DNA of 64,000 nucleotides from Artocarpus heterophyllus (Eukaryota > Streptophyta > Magnoliopsida > Rosales > Moraceae): assembly GCA_025403435.1 (NCBI GenBank), contig CM046354.1, forward strand, positions 20,338,424 to 20,402,423. The letters run 5' to 3'. Below are positions 26,212 to 43,528 of the stretch, piece by piece. The translations under genes and the position numbers were made by a program. The notes under the pieces were generated by a model. That model had not been told where the DNA came from and did not search any database. It was given only the letters and a program-made list of their open reading frames with translations. Each line of letters starts with the position of its first letter. Position 1 is the stretch's first letter.

Positions 26212-27896
26212 TCAGCTAGCAGCCTTCTTGCCACCAGAATAGTAACTGAGATACCACCTCACAAACTTCTTCAGACCAGTCTGCAAATCAGTAGTGGGCT
26301 TATACCCAAGCTCCCTCTGAGCCAAACTAATATTAGCATGAGTAAACTGAACATCCCCGTTCCTCGGCAACTTCATTATATTCCTCTTCGCCTTCACCTT
26401 CAACAGCCTCTCCAAAATGCTGACCAAATCTGAAACCGGCACAGGAGAAGTATTCCCCAAATTGAACACCCTCAACTGCGCCGGCCCCTTCTTCTTCCCC
26501 CCACTCCCAGTACTCTTTTCTGCGGTATCCAATGCAGCCAAACAACCTTTCACAATATCATCAATGTAGGTGAAATCCCTTGCGACCGTCCCATGATTCG
26601 CCGCTTCAAAGATAGAAATCGACTTCCCTTTCAAAATATCCCTAGTGAAAAAGAAATAAGCCATGTCTGGCCTTCCCCAAGGGCCATAAACAGTAAAAAA
26701 CCTCAACCCGGTTAATGAAAGTCCATAAATATGATTGTAAGTGTGTGCAATCTCTTCACCAGCCTTCTTAGTAGCTGCATAGAGACTCGCAGGCTGGTCT
26801 GTCCTGTCCCTTTCCGAGAAGGGAACTTTAGTATTAAGTCCATAAACAGAGCTAGACGACGCCCAAACAATCGCAGGCTGTGGATTAACCTCTTTACAAA
26901 CCTCAAGAAGGTTAACTAAACCAGCTATATTGCTATGAACATAAGAGCTGGGATTTTCCATGGCATACCTACAGCAGCCGCAGAGCATGAATTAAACCAA
27001 AATTTTAATCCAAAATTACAATGCAGCTATAATTTATTATTATTATTATTATTAGTTTATTTCAAACTGTCTATTTCCTTCATCAAAACTAAGCTTATAA
27101 CAAGTTCAATTCAATATAGTTAATTTTAGTTTATTGAAATATACTAAAATTACAATGCAACTATATTTTATTTCAAACAGTGTCTCTGTTCTTCCTTGGT
27201 TATCTATTAACTATGGTTACAACAGAGCTTAATTCACCATTTAAAGCTTTGAGTTCTTATTATAGAAAAAACTATGCGTCTTACTTAAAAGTCAAAATTT
27301 TAGTACCTGACGCCGGCCTGGGCGGCGAGATGCATGACGTGGGTGAAGGGGACAACCTCGAAGAGCTTTCTGAGGAGAGCGGAGTCGTTGATGTCGCCTT
27401 CGACGACGAAGACGCCGGTCCGATCGAGGAGCGCTTGGCGAGCTCGCTTGAGGGAAGGGTCGTAGTAGTCGTTGAAATTGTCGATTCCAAGGACGCCGTC
27501 GCCTCGTCGCTTGAGCGCTAAGGAGACGTGAGTTCCGACGAATCCGGCGGCGCCGGTGACAAGTACGGAGATGCCGTTGCGGGAGCGGATTCGGGCGGAG
27601 GAGCGAACGCGCTTCTCCCAGGGGGCGCCGCCCCAGGAGTCAGTACGGAGGGATCTTCTAGAAGGATCAGAAGAAGAGAATGAAGAAGGAGAGGAGGAAG
27701 AAGAAGAAGGGGATTTAAGGAAGAAGAGGAAGATTAGGGCAAGGAAGAGGAAGGACCAAAACGTGAGCTTGACCAGAGAGGAATGCCATTGCCAGCGGAG
27801 GAGTCTGTGGTGGTGGTGGTGGATGTAAGGGGACTTGTCCATCTTGAACTTGCCTGGTGTGGAGGGAATGTTGTCAAGGTGGGACATTTGCTTCAT
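26212..27896 (-). CDS. GAE: UDP-glucuronate 4-epimerase
   Basis: Interconverts UDP-glucuronate and UDP-galacturonate, the pectin precursor, as a Golgi type II membrane enzyme. Two exons on the minus strand: 27896-27307 and 26968-26212, giving 1,347 bp and 448 residues. Order: a short cytosolic tail with IPSTPGKFKMDKSPY; a membrane anchor at about residues 41-60; a Ser-rich stem; the Rossmann GAAGFVG NAD motif at about 115-121; DNFNDYYDP; MHLAAQAGVRYAMENP; and the catalytic Tyr/Lys pair in SLYAATKK near residue 260. The upstream open frame begins with TTG, so 27896 is the first in-frame ATG. The ATG at 27887 (MSHLDNIPSTP) fits the family start equally well. A five-codon out-of-frame uORF (at 27908) has its stop overlapping the 27896 ATG. 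The exact paralogue number is not assignable. Confidence 0.95.
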
Positions 27897-30800
27897 TTCC
27901 TCTTCATTCAAAAGTTGAAAGCTTTTCCTTTCAGCTCAATGTGGATTGCTTGATTGGTCTTTGATTTGGGATTAGGGTTAGGGTTTGAAGTTTGCGGAGG
28001 AGATTAGAAATGGGGCTGTGGGGATTTTTGCTTTAGCTGTTTTGTGGTGGTGGTGTCAAGGATAAAGAGGAAGGAAAGTTAGAGAGAGAGAGAGAGAGAG
28101 ATTAGCATTATGGTAAGGGTGGTGGCGGTGGCGGTGGCGGTGGTGGTGTTTTGTTTTGCTTTGTTTTGTTACTTTTTTTGCTATTTTTTCATGTTGTTGG
28201 TTGAGGGAAATGTGTAAATGGGAAATGGGAATCTTCTGGTTTCTTGGAGGGATGGGTTGGTGTTGGTGAGGGGTGAAGGGTGAAGGGTGGTGACGGTGTT
28301 GGGTTTATAGCCCTACATAAAAGGATTAAAGTCTTGGGTTTGACTAAGCATTGCCAATTTGTGCTTAATCCTATGTTTTTTGTGTGTGTGGAGGAGAGAG
28401 AAGGGTTTTTTTCCCCACTTTTTTAGCTATAGAAATGGGAGGCCATTTAAAGAAATGGAGATATAAGAAGATGCAAAGAACCTAGAAAATTACTGAAATG
28501 GATTTTAACTCAACAAAAGGGTTTTTTTATATATCTTTTTTATAAAAAAGAAAATACAAAGGTTGAATTATATGGTTCATTATTTAATTTTGTGTGTAAA
28601 AGTTTTTCTTTTTCCTTCTTTCTCAAAAACAAAAGGAGAAAAAAAAAATATTTGATTGGTTCTCATACTACCTCAATTTATCTAAGAACATTTAGGGAGC
28701 ATCTATATAAAGGGAGAACTTAATTTTGGATTTGAGGATACGTTGGAGGTCTGGTTTGTTGGAGATGGTGTGGATGTGATTTTGAGGCTATTTGTAAGGG
28801 GGCTCTTAGTTTTCCCAACAATGAAAGGTGTGAGGGATTTGTGGGGGTTGGGATTTTGAGTTCTCACATTAAATTCGGATTTCCATTGACTCCTATGGTC
28901 TATAAACAGATGAATGCTGCAATTCACACTTAAGATAGTAGCAGAATATTTTTAAAAAAAAAAAATTCGTAACCCCCACCATGCAAGGCTAAGACCTTTA
29001 CTCTGACCGTTTTCATAAATCTCTGCTCAAATCAGTTGTAGTGATGATTTGTTTTTTTAACCCTCTTTCCAACATTAGTTTTTCATGGAAAAAGATATGG
29101 GATCCGTAATTATTTAGATATACTAAAATAAATATTTCTTTTACAAAACAAATTGTTTCACTTCAAATTCTAGTTTCATTATTTTACCCTTTTCTAAGTA
29201 AATATTGAAATTTGCTTTTTTTGTCTATTTATGTTATCTTTTTCTTGAATTTGTTTTGTATGTTTATTTATATAATCTTGTTTCTTTTCTTTACTTCAGT
29301 TATCAGAAACAAATTTGAATCTTATTTTCTTAATTTTTTTCAGTTAAAAAAAGGAATTATCGCTAGTGAAAGTCATGATTAAGGTTTGGACATTTGTGAA
29401 CAAAGTAACTCCATTGTATAATCATGCTGATTTATAATAATACTTGCATAATCATGCTTACTCTTGCACGGCAATTAATACTTGAAGTTAATATTTAACT
29501 CTAGTAGCTTAAGAATTTTGATTCAAAGCTAGAAGCATCATTTTTAGGGGCAAAAAAAGTACCACTTTAGCTTGGTAGTTATTTAGACACTACTAGGTCA
29601 TTTATTATTATTTTTTTTTGAATGTAAAGCAAATATTATATATATATATATATGTAATTAATTATAACTAAGCCTAACCTCCTACCTCCTTTATTCAGCT
29701 CCTCTGCCGCTTGCCTCTTCTATCGACATCCCAAACAGCATGATAAGAATGAACTAGAAAACAAAGAAAAATATGATTTATCGTTTCAAAATCTACAAGG
29801 GTTTGTCTGTTTAGAAACTTGTTTTCTTTGTATTCATGATAATACAACAACCAAACACATGTTTTTGCAAGTGTTTTTGTTTTATTTGTTTTCGAAATCA
29901 TAAAAAACGTTTTTGAAATGGGAATCAAACAGGCCCTACCATTTTTAAGTTGCAAGTTTCTGCCTACCATGCCCTTCTTCTACCAATAAGAAGAGAGCCT
30001 TGATGCAACTCCATTACATGTTTTACATAAATTTGCTGCTTTTTTTTTTTTTTTTTTGCACTTATCTTAAAGCTTTCACAAGTTTTTGCCTGGGATGATA
30101 ACCTCTCCTTTTATGGTACGGTATGGTATTTGACATGATAGAAACTGTAAATATTGTAACATATGAAAATTTTATATCGTAATAATTTTTTTATTTTTAT
30201 TATAATATATAAAAATTTTATATTATTTTTAAATAAAAAATTAATTTAAACCAACTAATAGGAAGACCTAGATTTGTATATCTTATTTATACTTGTTTCC
30301 TGTTTATCATTTGGTGATAGGACAAGTAAGAAATGGACAAAAAAGTGAGTGTAAAAATTGAGCAATATTTTTTTCCTGAAAAAGGAGGACAACAATGTAG
30401 ATACTTTATCAGGAAGGACAGCTCAAAAGAAGTCCAGGTAATGACAGTCTGTTCACTCATTCATGTTAGTACAAGGCTATACTTTCTCCTCCTTGACCTC
30501 ATAATGGGGCATTAAAATCCAAGATTAACAAATAAAAACAAATGCCATTATTTTTCTTTTGCCCTTTTTTGTCTTTTTTTGTATGTATGTTGTCTGGAAT
30601 GTATCTGTGTGTAAAGGAGACAACTCACGTGCAGAAGAAAGAGTTTAGCGAGCACTTGTAGTGCAAAACAAGCTTTGAAATGACGGCAAAAAGGATTCTC
30701 TTGCCAATAGTTGATATTGGAAACTTAAATTGCAGAACTTATGTTAGGATCTAGCTAGCATCATGTGGGGTTGGTGAAGCTCCAAAATTACTGTAGTGGA

Positions 30801-31833
30801 TTACAATCCCAAACAGTGTATTACTTAGTCTGAAAGCTCAAGATAAAGGAGAAGAGTAATGTTAAAGAAAATTAATACTAAAAATTATGACCCACATTTC
30901 CCACATTACACTCATCATTATAATTCATCAACCTTTAAACCCAAACATCAAATGGCCCACCCTAAGATTTTGACCCTCCACACGAACAATTTTCTTCTTT
31001 CCCTGAACATATTATCTACAAAACTAGCCAAAACAGAACAGTCAATTACTCAATCCTCTCTCTCTCTCTCTCTCTAGATCTCTGTTAGAACAAGTTGATT
31101 GTAAGTGGAGATATGGTAGAAAATTAAGGGTATTCTAGACCTAAGTTTTATTGTTATAAAATGGATTAATGTCCTTGTTTTTAAGGAGGGAAAACAAAAC
31201 AAAGTGAGGCTTTAATTTCTCCTTGTCCACAATCAGCCCCATGTGAATCTGATATTAAAAAAAAAAAAAAAGACAGAGGGTACATGTCCTATCAGTCCTT
31301 TTCTTTAACAACCAGGCATCATGTTCCATGCCCTGCAAGTTATGGTAAGCTGGACCATTGGCATATGAAAATTAATATTTCGAGGTGAGCTACAGTTTTT
31401 GTCAATAAATGACATTACAAGATGACGAAAATTCTTGTAATAAAGTAGATCCGGGACGGTGCTGCTACTAGAGACCTATACAATAACTAAAGTTTTCTAC
31501 ACTCAAGATCATAGCATACGTGGAATTTTCCCTCAGAAGCTTATTCTTAAATTTAAGTTTTAAACAAAAAATACAATAAAACAAGGGAAGTTCTGCAGAT
31601 CTTACAACAAAGCACCATGAGCAACAAAACAAGAAGATTACAACTCTTGAGAGGATAACGACGAGCTCAACTTGCAAAATATTAGTTAGCTAAAAATCAC
31701 AAGGCAATATAATACAACAAATGGAAAAAGGGTTTGCTTGCCTTCCCACTGTTTTGGTTGCAATGTTGGAAGCCGATTTTATTGGCACTCTCTCCGTCTC
31801 TCTCTTTTAATGATTCTTTAACAATATAGATAA
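27897..31833. other. Intergenic region between GAE and EPSPS; GAE promoter
   Basis: The GAE-proximal part has an (AG)10 run at 28081-28100 and a GGT/GGC repeat at about 28117-28147, both in the probable promoter or leader. Further away there is a TA run at 29637-29652, a T-run near 30040, a diverged MITE-like patch at 30120-30270 related to 44090-44205, and a CT run near 31055-31076. The last few hundred bases before 31834 are probably EPSPS 3' UTR. No gene is supported. Confidence 0.5.
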
Positions 31834-35968
<4,135 letters not shown>

Positions 35969-38900
35969 TTTTTTCCTCTCACTTTCTCCCTCTAAAAGTT
36001 TTTCTGTCGCTTCTCTCCCTACAAAGTGGGTGCTTGGAAGAAACAAAAAGTTGGGTTTTTGCTGGCAGTGGCGATGGTTGCAGGCGGGGATTGATTCTCT
36101 TTCTGTCTCTCTGGGAGGGTTTACCAACCAAACTCTCTCACCAGAATTTGCATTTTTTGGGGAAAATTTATAAATTTCCAAAAACTAGTGTCTGAATTTT
36201 TATATTCAAGAAGTTGAGGGGCTTATTTGACCGGTGTTAGTTGGCTTGTTTGTGCAGAGTGGGGATTGTACTTTGTTCTTGGAAGACAGTACTCTGTTGT
36301 TCTTGGTACCTAAAAGACATGAAAAAGATGAGTGGGGGGTTTTACATGAATTTTTAAAATTTGGGTTGGTAAGAAGCTGACCGCGTTTTGCTCTAAATTG
36401 CAATATCACTCACCAACCCGTTTCAATCAGTGGGACCCAAGCCGCCGGAGCGAGAAATGTTGGGTGGGTGTACTAAACTGAATTTTCAAATCTGACTACA
36501 ATCGTTAATTAACCAGTGACAAGAAAAAATTGTGTTTCAAAATTAATTTTTTGGGACCTTTTATAATAGAATATGTATTTTAACTCGATTGACAAGTTTT
36601 GTTATTTTAATTATTTGATTAATTTTTTAATTATTTAAAAATTTTCAACATATAACTTAAAACTATTTTTAGTCATAAATCAAACTATTAAAATGTCAAT
36701 CCAATAATCAAAATAACAAACCCTAGAAGCGGAGACAAAATACACATCTCATTATAAATTTTGCCTCACTTTTTAGTTTTCTCTTTTTTAATCTTTTTTT
36801 TCTAAGAATCGTTCTCCCATACAAGAGTTATGAGATCAAATTCATTAGTTTTTCAAGTAGTAACATTTAATTATGTAATAAACGTCAAGTATATGAAAAG
36901 CAAAATAAAGGAATTGGATTCGGACCCTCTCAAAAAAAAAAAAAAAAAAAAAAAAAAAGAAGGATTCCGACCCATAAATCATATAGTCGTTTCTGTGGCA
37001 GCAGGGTTGGACGTCAAAGTTCTAATGAAAGCCAAAATCTGATCAAAATATTAATTAAAAAAAAAAAAAAAAAAAGGTTGGTGGGAGTTGCGTACATGAG
37101 GCACAAGTGAGGGTCCAAACCCATCAGAACATTGTAAGACCAACGCTTATTAATGGGCCTGGGCAAGCAGGAGTGAGGTATCATCAGGACCTAGAACGAT
37201 TTGGAACACATATTAGGGGCCTATAAAATGCAGGCCGTTTAAAGGACTAACACTTTAGTAACTGTTTACAACTTATTTGGTAAGAAATGGCTACAATTGA
37301 CACTTTCTTGCCAAAACAACATAGTGTGCTAAGAAAAAGCACGACGGATAACTCTCCTTGTGCTCTTTATTATTTGGTAAGACCAAAGGTTAATTTGAAA
37401 TAATATGGAAACAAAGCATTTCAAGTATTTGTTACCAAATAGAATATAGTGTATGAGAGACAAAATCATCACGTGTATAGGATGTGTTGGGAGCATTAGT
37501 TAGAACTAATAGTCTGAACCAAATGTGGTAGAAAACACTATAGCATATGAGAGCTTTATACTGTAACATATTTTTTTGTTGATACTATAGCATATTAGAG
37601 TTTTACATAATAATAACTAGAAGTTTTTGTTCTAACTTGTATTGCGAAACATCACCGTAGAAGTTGAGGCACAACAAAGTATTTGTAACAAAGGCTTTCC
37701 GGTGTCATATCGTCATTAGCAATCTCGATCGCCTTCCTTGCTCGTCTTCTTTCCAAGGATCCTTCCATCCAATAATTAGAAAGCAATACTTACTGCTCGT
37801 CCCAAGCTTTATGAAGATGTACTTAAATAGCCGACAAGAATATTTATGCAACAATCAGCATTAATGCTAATTTATAATTAAGTGATGAGTAGTTATTGTT
37901 TCAACAAATTTGACAAGTTCTTTTTATAAGCAAAAGGGGCCATAAATACCACACCAAAAAGGAAAATAAGACGTGGGATTTTTGATAGAGTATAGTCCCT
38001 TTTTTTTTCCCCTAAAAGAGACGAAATCTCTCGCAAGGTGTATTAGTGTATCCAACTTATATGCTTGTATAAAGAGAGAATATGCTAAAAATACTCAATT
38101 GAATATGTCAAAATTCTCAACCAACGTTGGTATCCGTTTGGTAGTATTTTTAAAACAGGTGAAAATGATTTTGTTTTAAAAAATAAGAATTTTTTGAGAA
38201 TTGTGCTGAAAGTGTTTCTAAAATTTTTACCTCAAGAAGCGTACAAAAACATTTTCAAACATTCTTCACAAAACCAAACGGGAATATTTTTACGATTTCA
38301 TTTTTGTAAACTAGGTCCCATCACCAACACCAAACTTAACCGTCTATTTTGAGACGAAGATATTGGAGAGGGAAAGGAAGAGACCTTATTAGTTTTTGAG
38401 TGTTTGTTAGCCCAGACCACACCTTTTTTAGGAAGTTATGGTGGTATGTGTATGAGACAATATGGATAGCTAGGTTGAGGACAGGACTTTTAACAACCAC
38501 AAACTTATCTATAGATCAATCAATATCTTCCCCTCACTAACCACAACTAGATTATGTGGCAATGAAATTTTCTTTAATGGGCCCCATCATCTGATGCATG
38601 AGAATGTGCATGGATTATGCAAAAAATTTTCGGATGACCTAAAACCATAATCCAATCCAACTCAATTAGAATACACACAAAACCACTTTTTCCTCTTGGG
38701 ACAAACAAAGGAACAACACTCTTCACATCCGTTGCTTTGATGCGTGGCTTTTATTTATAATAATGGTTAATTTTTGGGGGTTGGAACATTTCCTTCGGAT
38801 TGCTATTTATTTTCACCAAATTTGAAGTGTACTTTTGGAGAAAATAAAATATATTCCTTTGCGGTTGAAGCTTAGAGAAAGGATAAGAATTTTATACTTG

Positions 38901-39280
38901 ATAGAACATATCCTAATACTCAATTTTAGGGATTTTATCAGTAGTACAAATCAGACGGTACAAACGCTTTACCATTAACCGCGGGAAGGAAACGAAGGAA
39001 AGTGAACAGATTAATCAACCATAGAACATTACAAAACTCAAGACAGGTCCGAAAGTTGTTACAAAATACATGAAAATTATTAGCCCCGACTTTCTCTTTT
39101 TGATTTATGTTGCTCAATTGAAGAATTGAAAGCAACAAAAGACAATTCATAATGTTTTATTGAAACAAAAGGAGACCTGTCATCAAACAAATCACTGGGA
39201 TATGGCCTCTTCACTGCGGTTTCCATCCAAAACGAAACCGAATTGTTAATGACAAAGTTCAAGGTTCGAAGACAAGCAGA
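35969..39280. other. EPSPS upstream region and intergenic DNA
   Basis: The first ~210 bp upstream of the EPSPS ATG are pyrimidine-rich on the coding strand and probably hold the 5' leader. Further on, an A-run of about 27 bp lies at 36932-36958. A MITE-like patch is at about 37480-37640 (ACTATAGCATATGAGAG motif). The probable transketolase 3' UTR is at about 38930-39280. No other gene is supported. Confidence 0.5.
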
Positions 39281-42200
39281 CTAAGACACTTCTTTAGCTG
39301 CTGCAATGACAGCCTCGGCAGTTATACCTAACTCCTTGTATATCCTTCCTGCCGGTGCACTTGCTCCGAAGCGGTCAATTCCAATAGCCTTCCCTTTGCT
39401 TCCAACAATTTTCTCCCAACCAAATGTGGATCCTGCCTCAATGCTGACCCTAGCTGAGACTGCTGCAGGCAAAACACTTTCCTTGTAGGCATCTGATTGC
39501 TCATCAAAGAGTTCCCAAGAGACGAGGGAAACAACTCTAACAGCCTTCCCTTCCTTTCTAAGTTCCTCAGCAGCTTTAGCAGCAATTTCCAATTCAGAGC
39601 CAGTTCCAATCAAAATGACATCTGGCTTGTTGCCTGAAGAATTGTCCGACACAATGTAGCCACCCTTCTCAACTCCTTCAATGGAAGTTCCAGCAAGCTG
39701 GGGCAACTTTTGACGGGAAAGGGCAAGAATAGATGGTGTCTTCCTGTTAAGGACTGCAACCTTGTATGCTCCAGCGGTTTCATTTCCATCAGCCGGCCGG
39801 AGCATCAATATGTTGGGCATTGCTCGGAAACTTGCCAAATGCTCTATTGGTTGGTGGGTCGGCCCATCTTCTCCAAGACCAATCGAATCATGGGTCATGA
39901 CATAGATAACTCCAGCTTCACACAAGGCAGAAATCCTTATGGCAGCTCTCATGTAGTCAGTGAAAACAAAGAATGTGGCACAGTATGGAATCAGGCCAGG
40001 GCTGTGAAGGGCAATTCCATTGCAGATGGCTCCCATACCATGCTCCCTAACACCGAACCTCACATTGCGTTCCTCTGGGGTATCCTTCTGGAAGTCTCCA
40101 AACATTTTAAGGAGGGTCATGTTTGAAGAAGCCAGATCTGCACTGCCACCAAGAAGACCAGGAAGAACCTTTGCAAGGGCATTAAGGTTTTGCTGAGACA
40201 AATTTCTGGTGGCATCAGCCGGGCTCTCTGGACTGTATGTCTGAAAAATTAATATGAGAAGCTCTTATAAGATAACTCATGTTCCAAATAAAAATATATT
40301 TCACTAAATTAATCAGTCACAAAGTTTAACTCAGCAACTGCAAAGAGGAGTCCAAGAAATTTTGAGACCAATTTTAAATAAAGCCAAGCAACATGGTGAA
40401 TACGGAAAGCCAAAGAAATGTGTAATCTAATGCCATCCAATTCTTGCCAAAAGGTGTGCATGCTTATTTGCAGATAGCCCACAAAACATAAGCAAGTAGA
40501 TCTTTTGCAAAAGGAGAAAAACTACCAAAATAAAGTCCTTTACTCACCGGAAGTGCTTTCTCCCAACCAGCAGGTAGCTCGCCGGTGATAATGACTTTCA
40601 GCTCTGCAGCTTCTTCACTGTACTTTTTCTCATATTCAGCAAACTTAGCATTCCATTCAGCTTCAAGGGCGGCACCTTCAGGGGTGTGGCGGCTCCAGTA
40701 CCTAAGGAAAAAACTCAAGTGGTCTCAGTATTTAGCCATCATGATATGATAGAAGACATAATAATAACTCATAACGCTTCTCACTGTTTAACATCCTCAG
40801 GCACATGGAAAGGCTCAAATGGCCATCCAAGGTTCTTCCTTGTAGCATCTACTTCCTTGGCACCCAGTGCACTACCATGTACACTGTATGAGTTTGCCTT
40901 GTTTGGAGATCCATAACCAATTGTTGTGGTGACCTGTGGACACAACACAGAACAAATTAGAGCAAAAACCAATAAAGCATCTCACAGAAGCCCAACTCAT
41001 ATCATGCACAGAGGAATTTTATAGAAGTCTTGCTGAAACTGAACGGGTTTCAATCACTTCCAAATGCAACATATACCAAACAAACAAGATGAAGTTTCTA
41101 ACCTTGATCAAAGTGGGTTTGTCTTTTACAGCCTTTGCTTCCTTAATGGCAGCCCGAATCTCATCATAGCCAGTGTTTCCGTTCTTCACCCAGATAACGT
41201 GCCACCCAAGAGCCTCAAAACGCTGGTCCACATTCTCCGTGAATGCAATCTCCGTGTCTCCATCAATGGAAATGTGGTTGTCATCGTAAAAAGCTATCAG
41301 CTTCCCAAGTCCCCAGTGCCCAGCAAGGGAACATGCTTCATTTGAAATCCCCTCCATTTGACAACCATCGCCCAAGATAGCGTATCTGTAATGAACCAAA
41401 ACCCCACAAATGTTAAGCCAGAAACATCATATATTCCAAACCTAAACACAAACAACAAACAACAAAAAACAAAAACTAGCATTAGGTAGTTGTTTTTACG
41501 TGTAGTGGTCAATAATCTCGTTGTCTGGCTTGTTATAACGAGCAGCCAAGTGCTTCTCAGCAAGAGCCAAACCAACAGCATTGGCAATACCTTGACCAAG
41601 TGGACCTAAACAATAACACGAATTGAATAAAATAAACTAAACATGCCATCAAATGAGAATTCTTTTCAAATAAAAGAAAAAAAAAATTGAACTTCCAGAG
41701 ACTAGAATTGCCTTTTTTTTTTCCTGCTAGTTTGAGACAAAAATTGCTTGACCTAACCTGTTGTCACTTCAATACCAGGTGTCTCAAAGTTCTCAGGGTG
41801 TCCAGGGGTCCTGCTTCCCCATTGTCTAAAACTCTTCAAGTCTTCTTCCTATAAAATTTATCCAAAACCGAAAGTCAAACCCAAGAGGAAAAAAAAAACT
41901 ATGTGTAATCAACTTCAAAACAGTTAAAATGACAAACTTTTTCTCTCTATTATGATATGAACAAACAAAATCCAATTCATTTTCGACTAAAAATGAAACC
42001 AGATCTGATATTAACGAAAGAAGAGAAAAGAAAAGACCTTGACGCTGTCGTAGCCGGCGAGGTGGAGGAGAGCGTACTGGAGCATACAGCCATGGCCGGC
42101 GGACAAGACGAAGCGGTCACGGTTAAACCAGTAAGGGTTCTTAGGGTTGAACCTCATGACCTCGTCGTAGAGGATGTGTCCCATGGGCGCGCAACCCATC

Positions 42201-42535
42201 GGCAGCCCCGGGTGGCCCGAATTCGCCTTCTCGACGGCGTCGATCGCCAGAAATCTGATCGTGTTGATCGACTTCTCCACCAGCGAAGTCTCCGTCGTCT
42301 TGTCCAGCGTCTCCACCGCCGCCGCCCTCACGGCTCGTCTGGCGGACCCCCGGCGGCGCTCCATCCGAGAGGAAGTAGACGATGAAGAAGATTGAGAAGA
42401 TTTGAGGCCGGAGAAGGTGGGGAAAGTGAGGGAGGAGAGAGAAAGTCGGTCGGAGGAAGGGTTGGAGGAGCCATGGTGGGAGATGGCTCGGGCGAGGAGG
42501 GCTTGGGATAGGGTAAGGGAAGAAGAGGAAGCCAT
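39281..42535 (-). CDS. TKL: Transketolase, plastid
   Basis: Thiamine-diphosphate enzyme of the Calvin cycle and pentose-phosphate pathway; one product is erythrose-4-phosphate, which enters the shikimate pathway. Seven exons on the minus strand: 42535-42038, 41848-41758, 41605-41500, 41385-41103, 40933-40785, 40701-40548 and 40240-39281, giving 2,241 bp and 746 residues, normal for plastid transketolase. The first ~75 residues are Ser/Arg-rich (transit peptide). Key motifs: [73 protein letters not shown] (ThDP/Mg site), [14 protein letters not shown] (catalytic Glu) and [14 protein letters not shown]. The start ATG at 42535 heads the conserved transit-peptide frame. Intact. Confidence 0.97.
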
Positions 42536-43492
42536 TGTTGCGGTTGGTGAGCTTTGTTGGGCTCTCTTCTTACCGCAACGGAGCGGAAAAGAGAGGGAGT
42601 GTGTTTGATTTTAGAGAGAGAAAGAGAGAGTACGTGTGTTTTCTTTGGTAATATCACCAAAGAAAGAAGAGAGAGAAAATTAAAAAAGAAAAGAACGCCT
42701 CGCTTTCACAAAAGGACAAGTAGAGAACAGAAACTGACCGTTGGATCAGATGAAGGGGCAATCTCTACCGCTGGCTAAGGCTCAGGCGTGGGAAAAATGC
42801 TCTGCCTTTCATTTTCCTCTTATTTTGCTAAAAAGGAAAAATAAAATAAAATAAAGGAAAAACATTTTTTATTCTTTTTTTTTTTCTGCTATTCCCCATG
42901 GTTCGGTTGCATGGTCAGCTTTCATTTTTCTTTTTCTTTTCTTTTCTCCATTCCACATATTTTGGTTGCATATTTTGAGCTTATTTGTTTCGATATTTAA
43001 ATTAAGGTTTAAATTATTTTACTATAGTATTTTTTTTTATAAAAAATTAAATATTTTATTCAAATACTCAAACCAAAACTTTTATTGTTTTTCCGAAGAA
43101 AAAGGTCGTTTTACATTTAAGGAGAACAGAATAAAAAAAGTTTTTTTTCTTTTCAAATTTATTTTCCAAGCTGTTTACTTTGACTAAAATAATTTAGGCT
43201 TCGGTTGCTCCGCTGGTCACCAGTGATGTATGATGATTGAAGCCCAACAGGATAGCATCTGGTTTTTACTTTTATTTTTCCTTTTTTTTTTCATTTTTAT
43301 TCATTTTTCATTCGTTCCATAGCCGACAGCCGCATTAAAAAAAATGGATTAATAGAGGCATACATATACATTGCTTGTCAACGACACTGACAATTATCGA
43401 ATCCAATATTCTCAGCTTTATGATATTTGTATTTCTCAAGGAAGAACAATAGATATGAAAATATAATTGGAGATGCAGTCTAGTAATAATTC

Positions 43493-43528
<36 letters not shown>

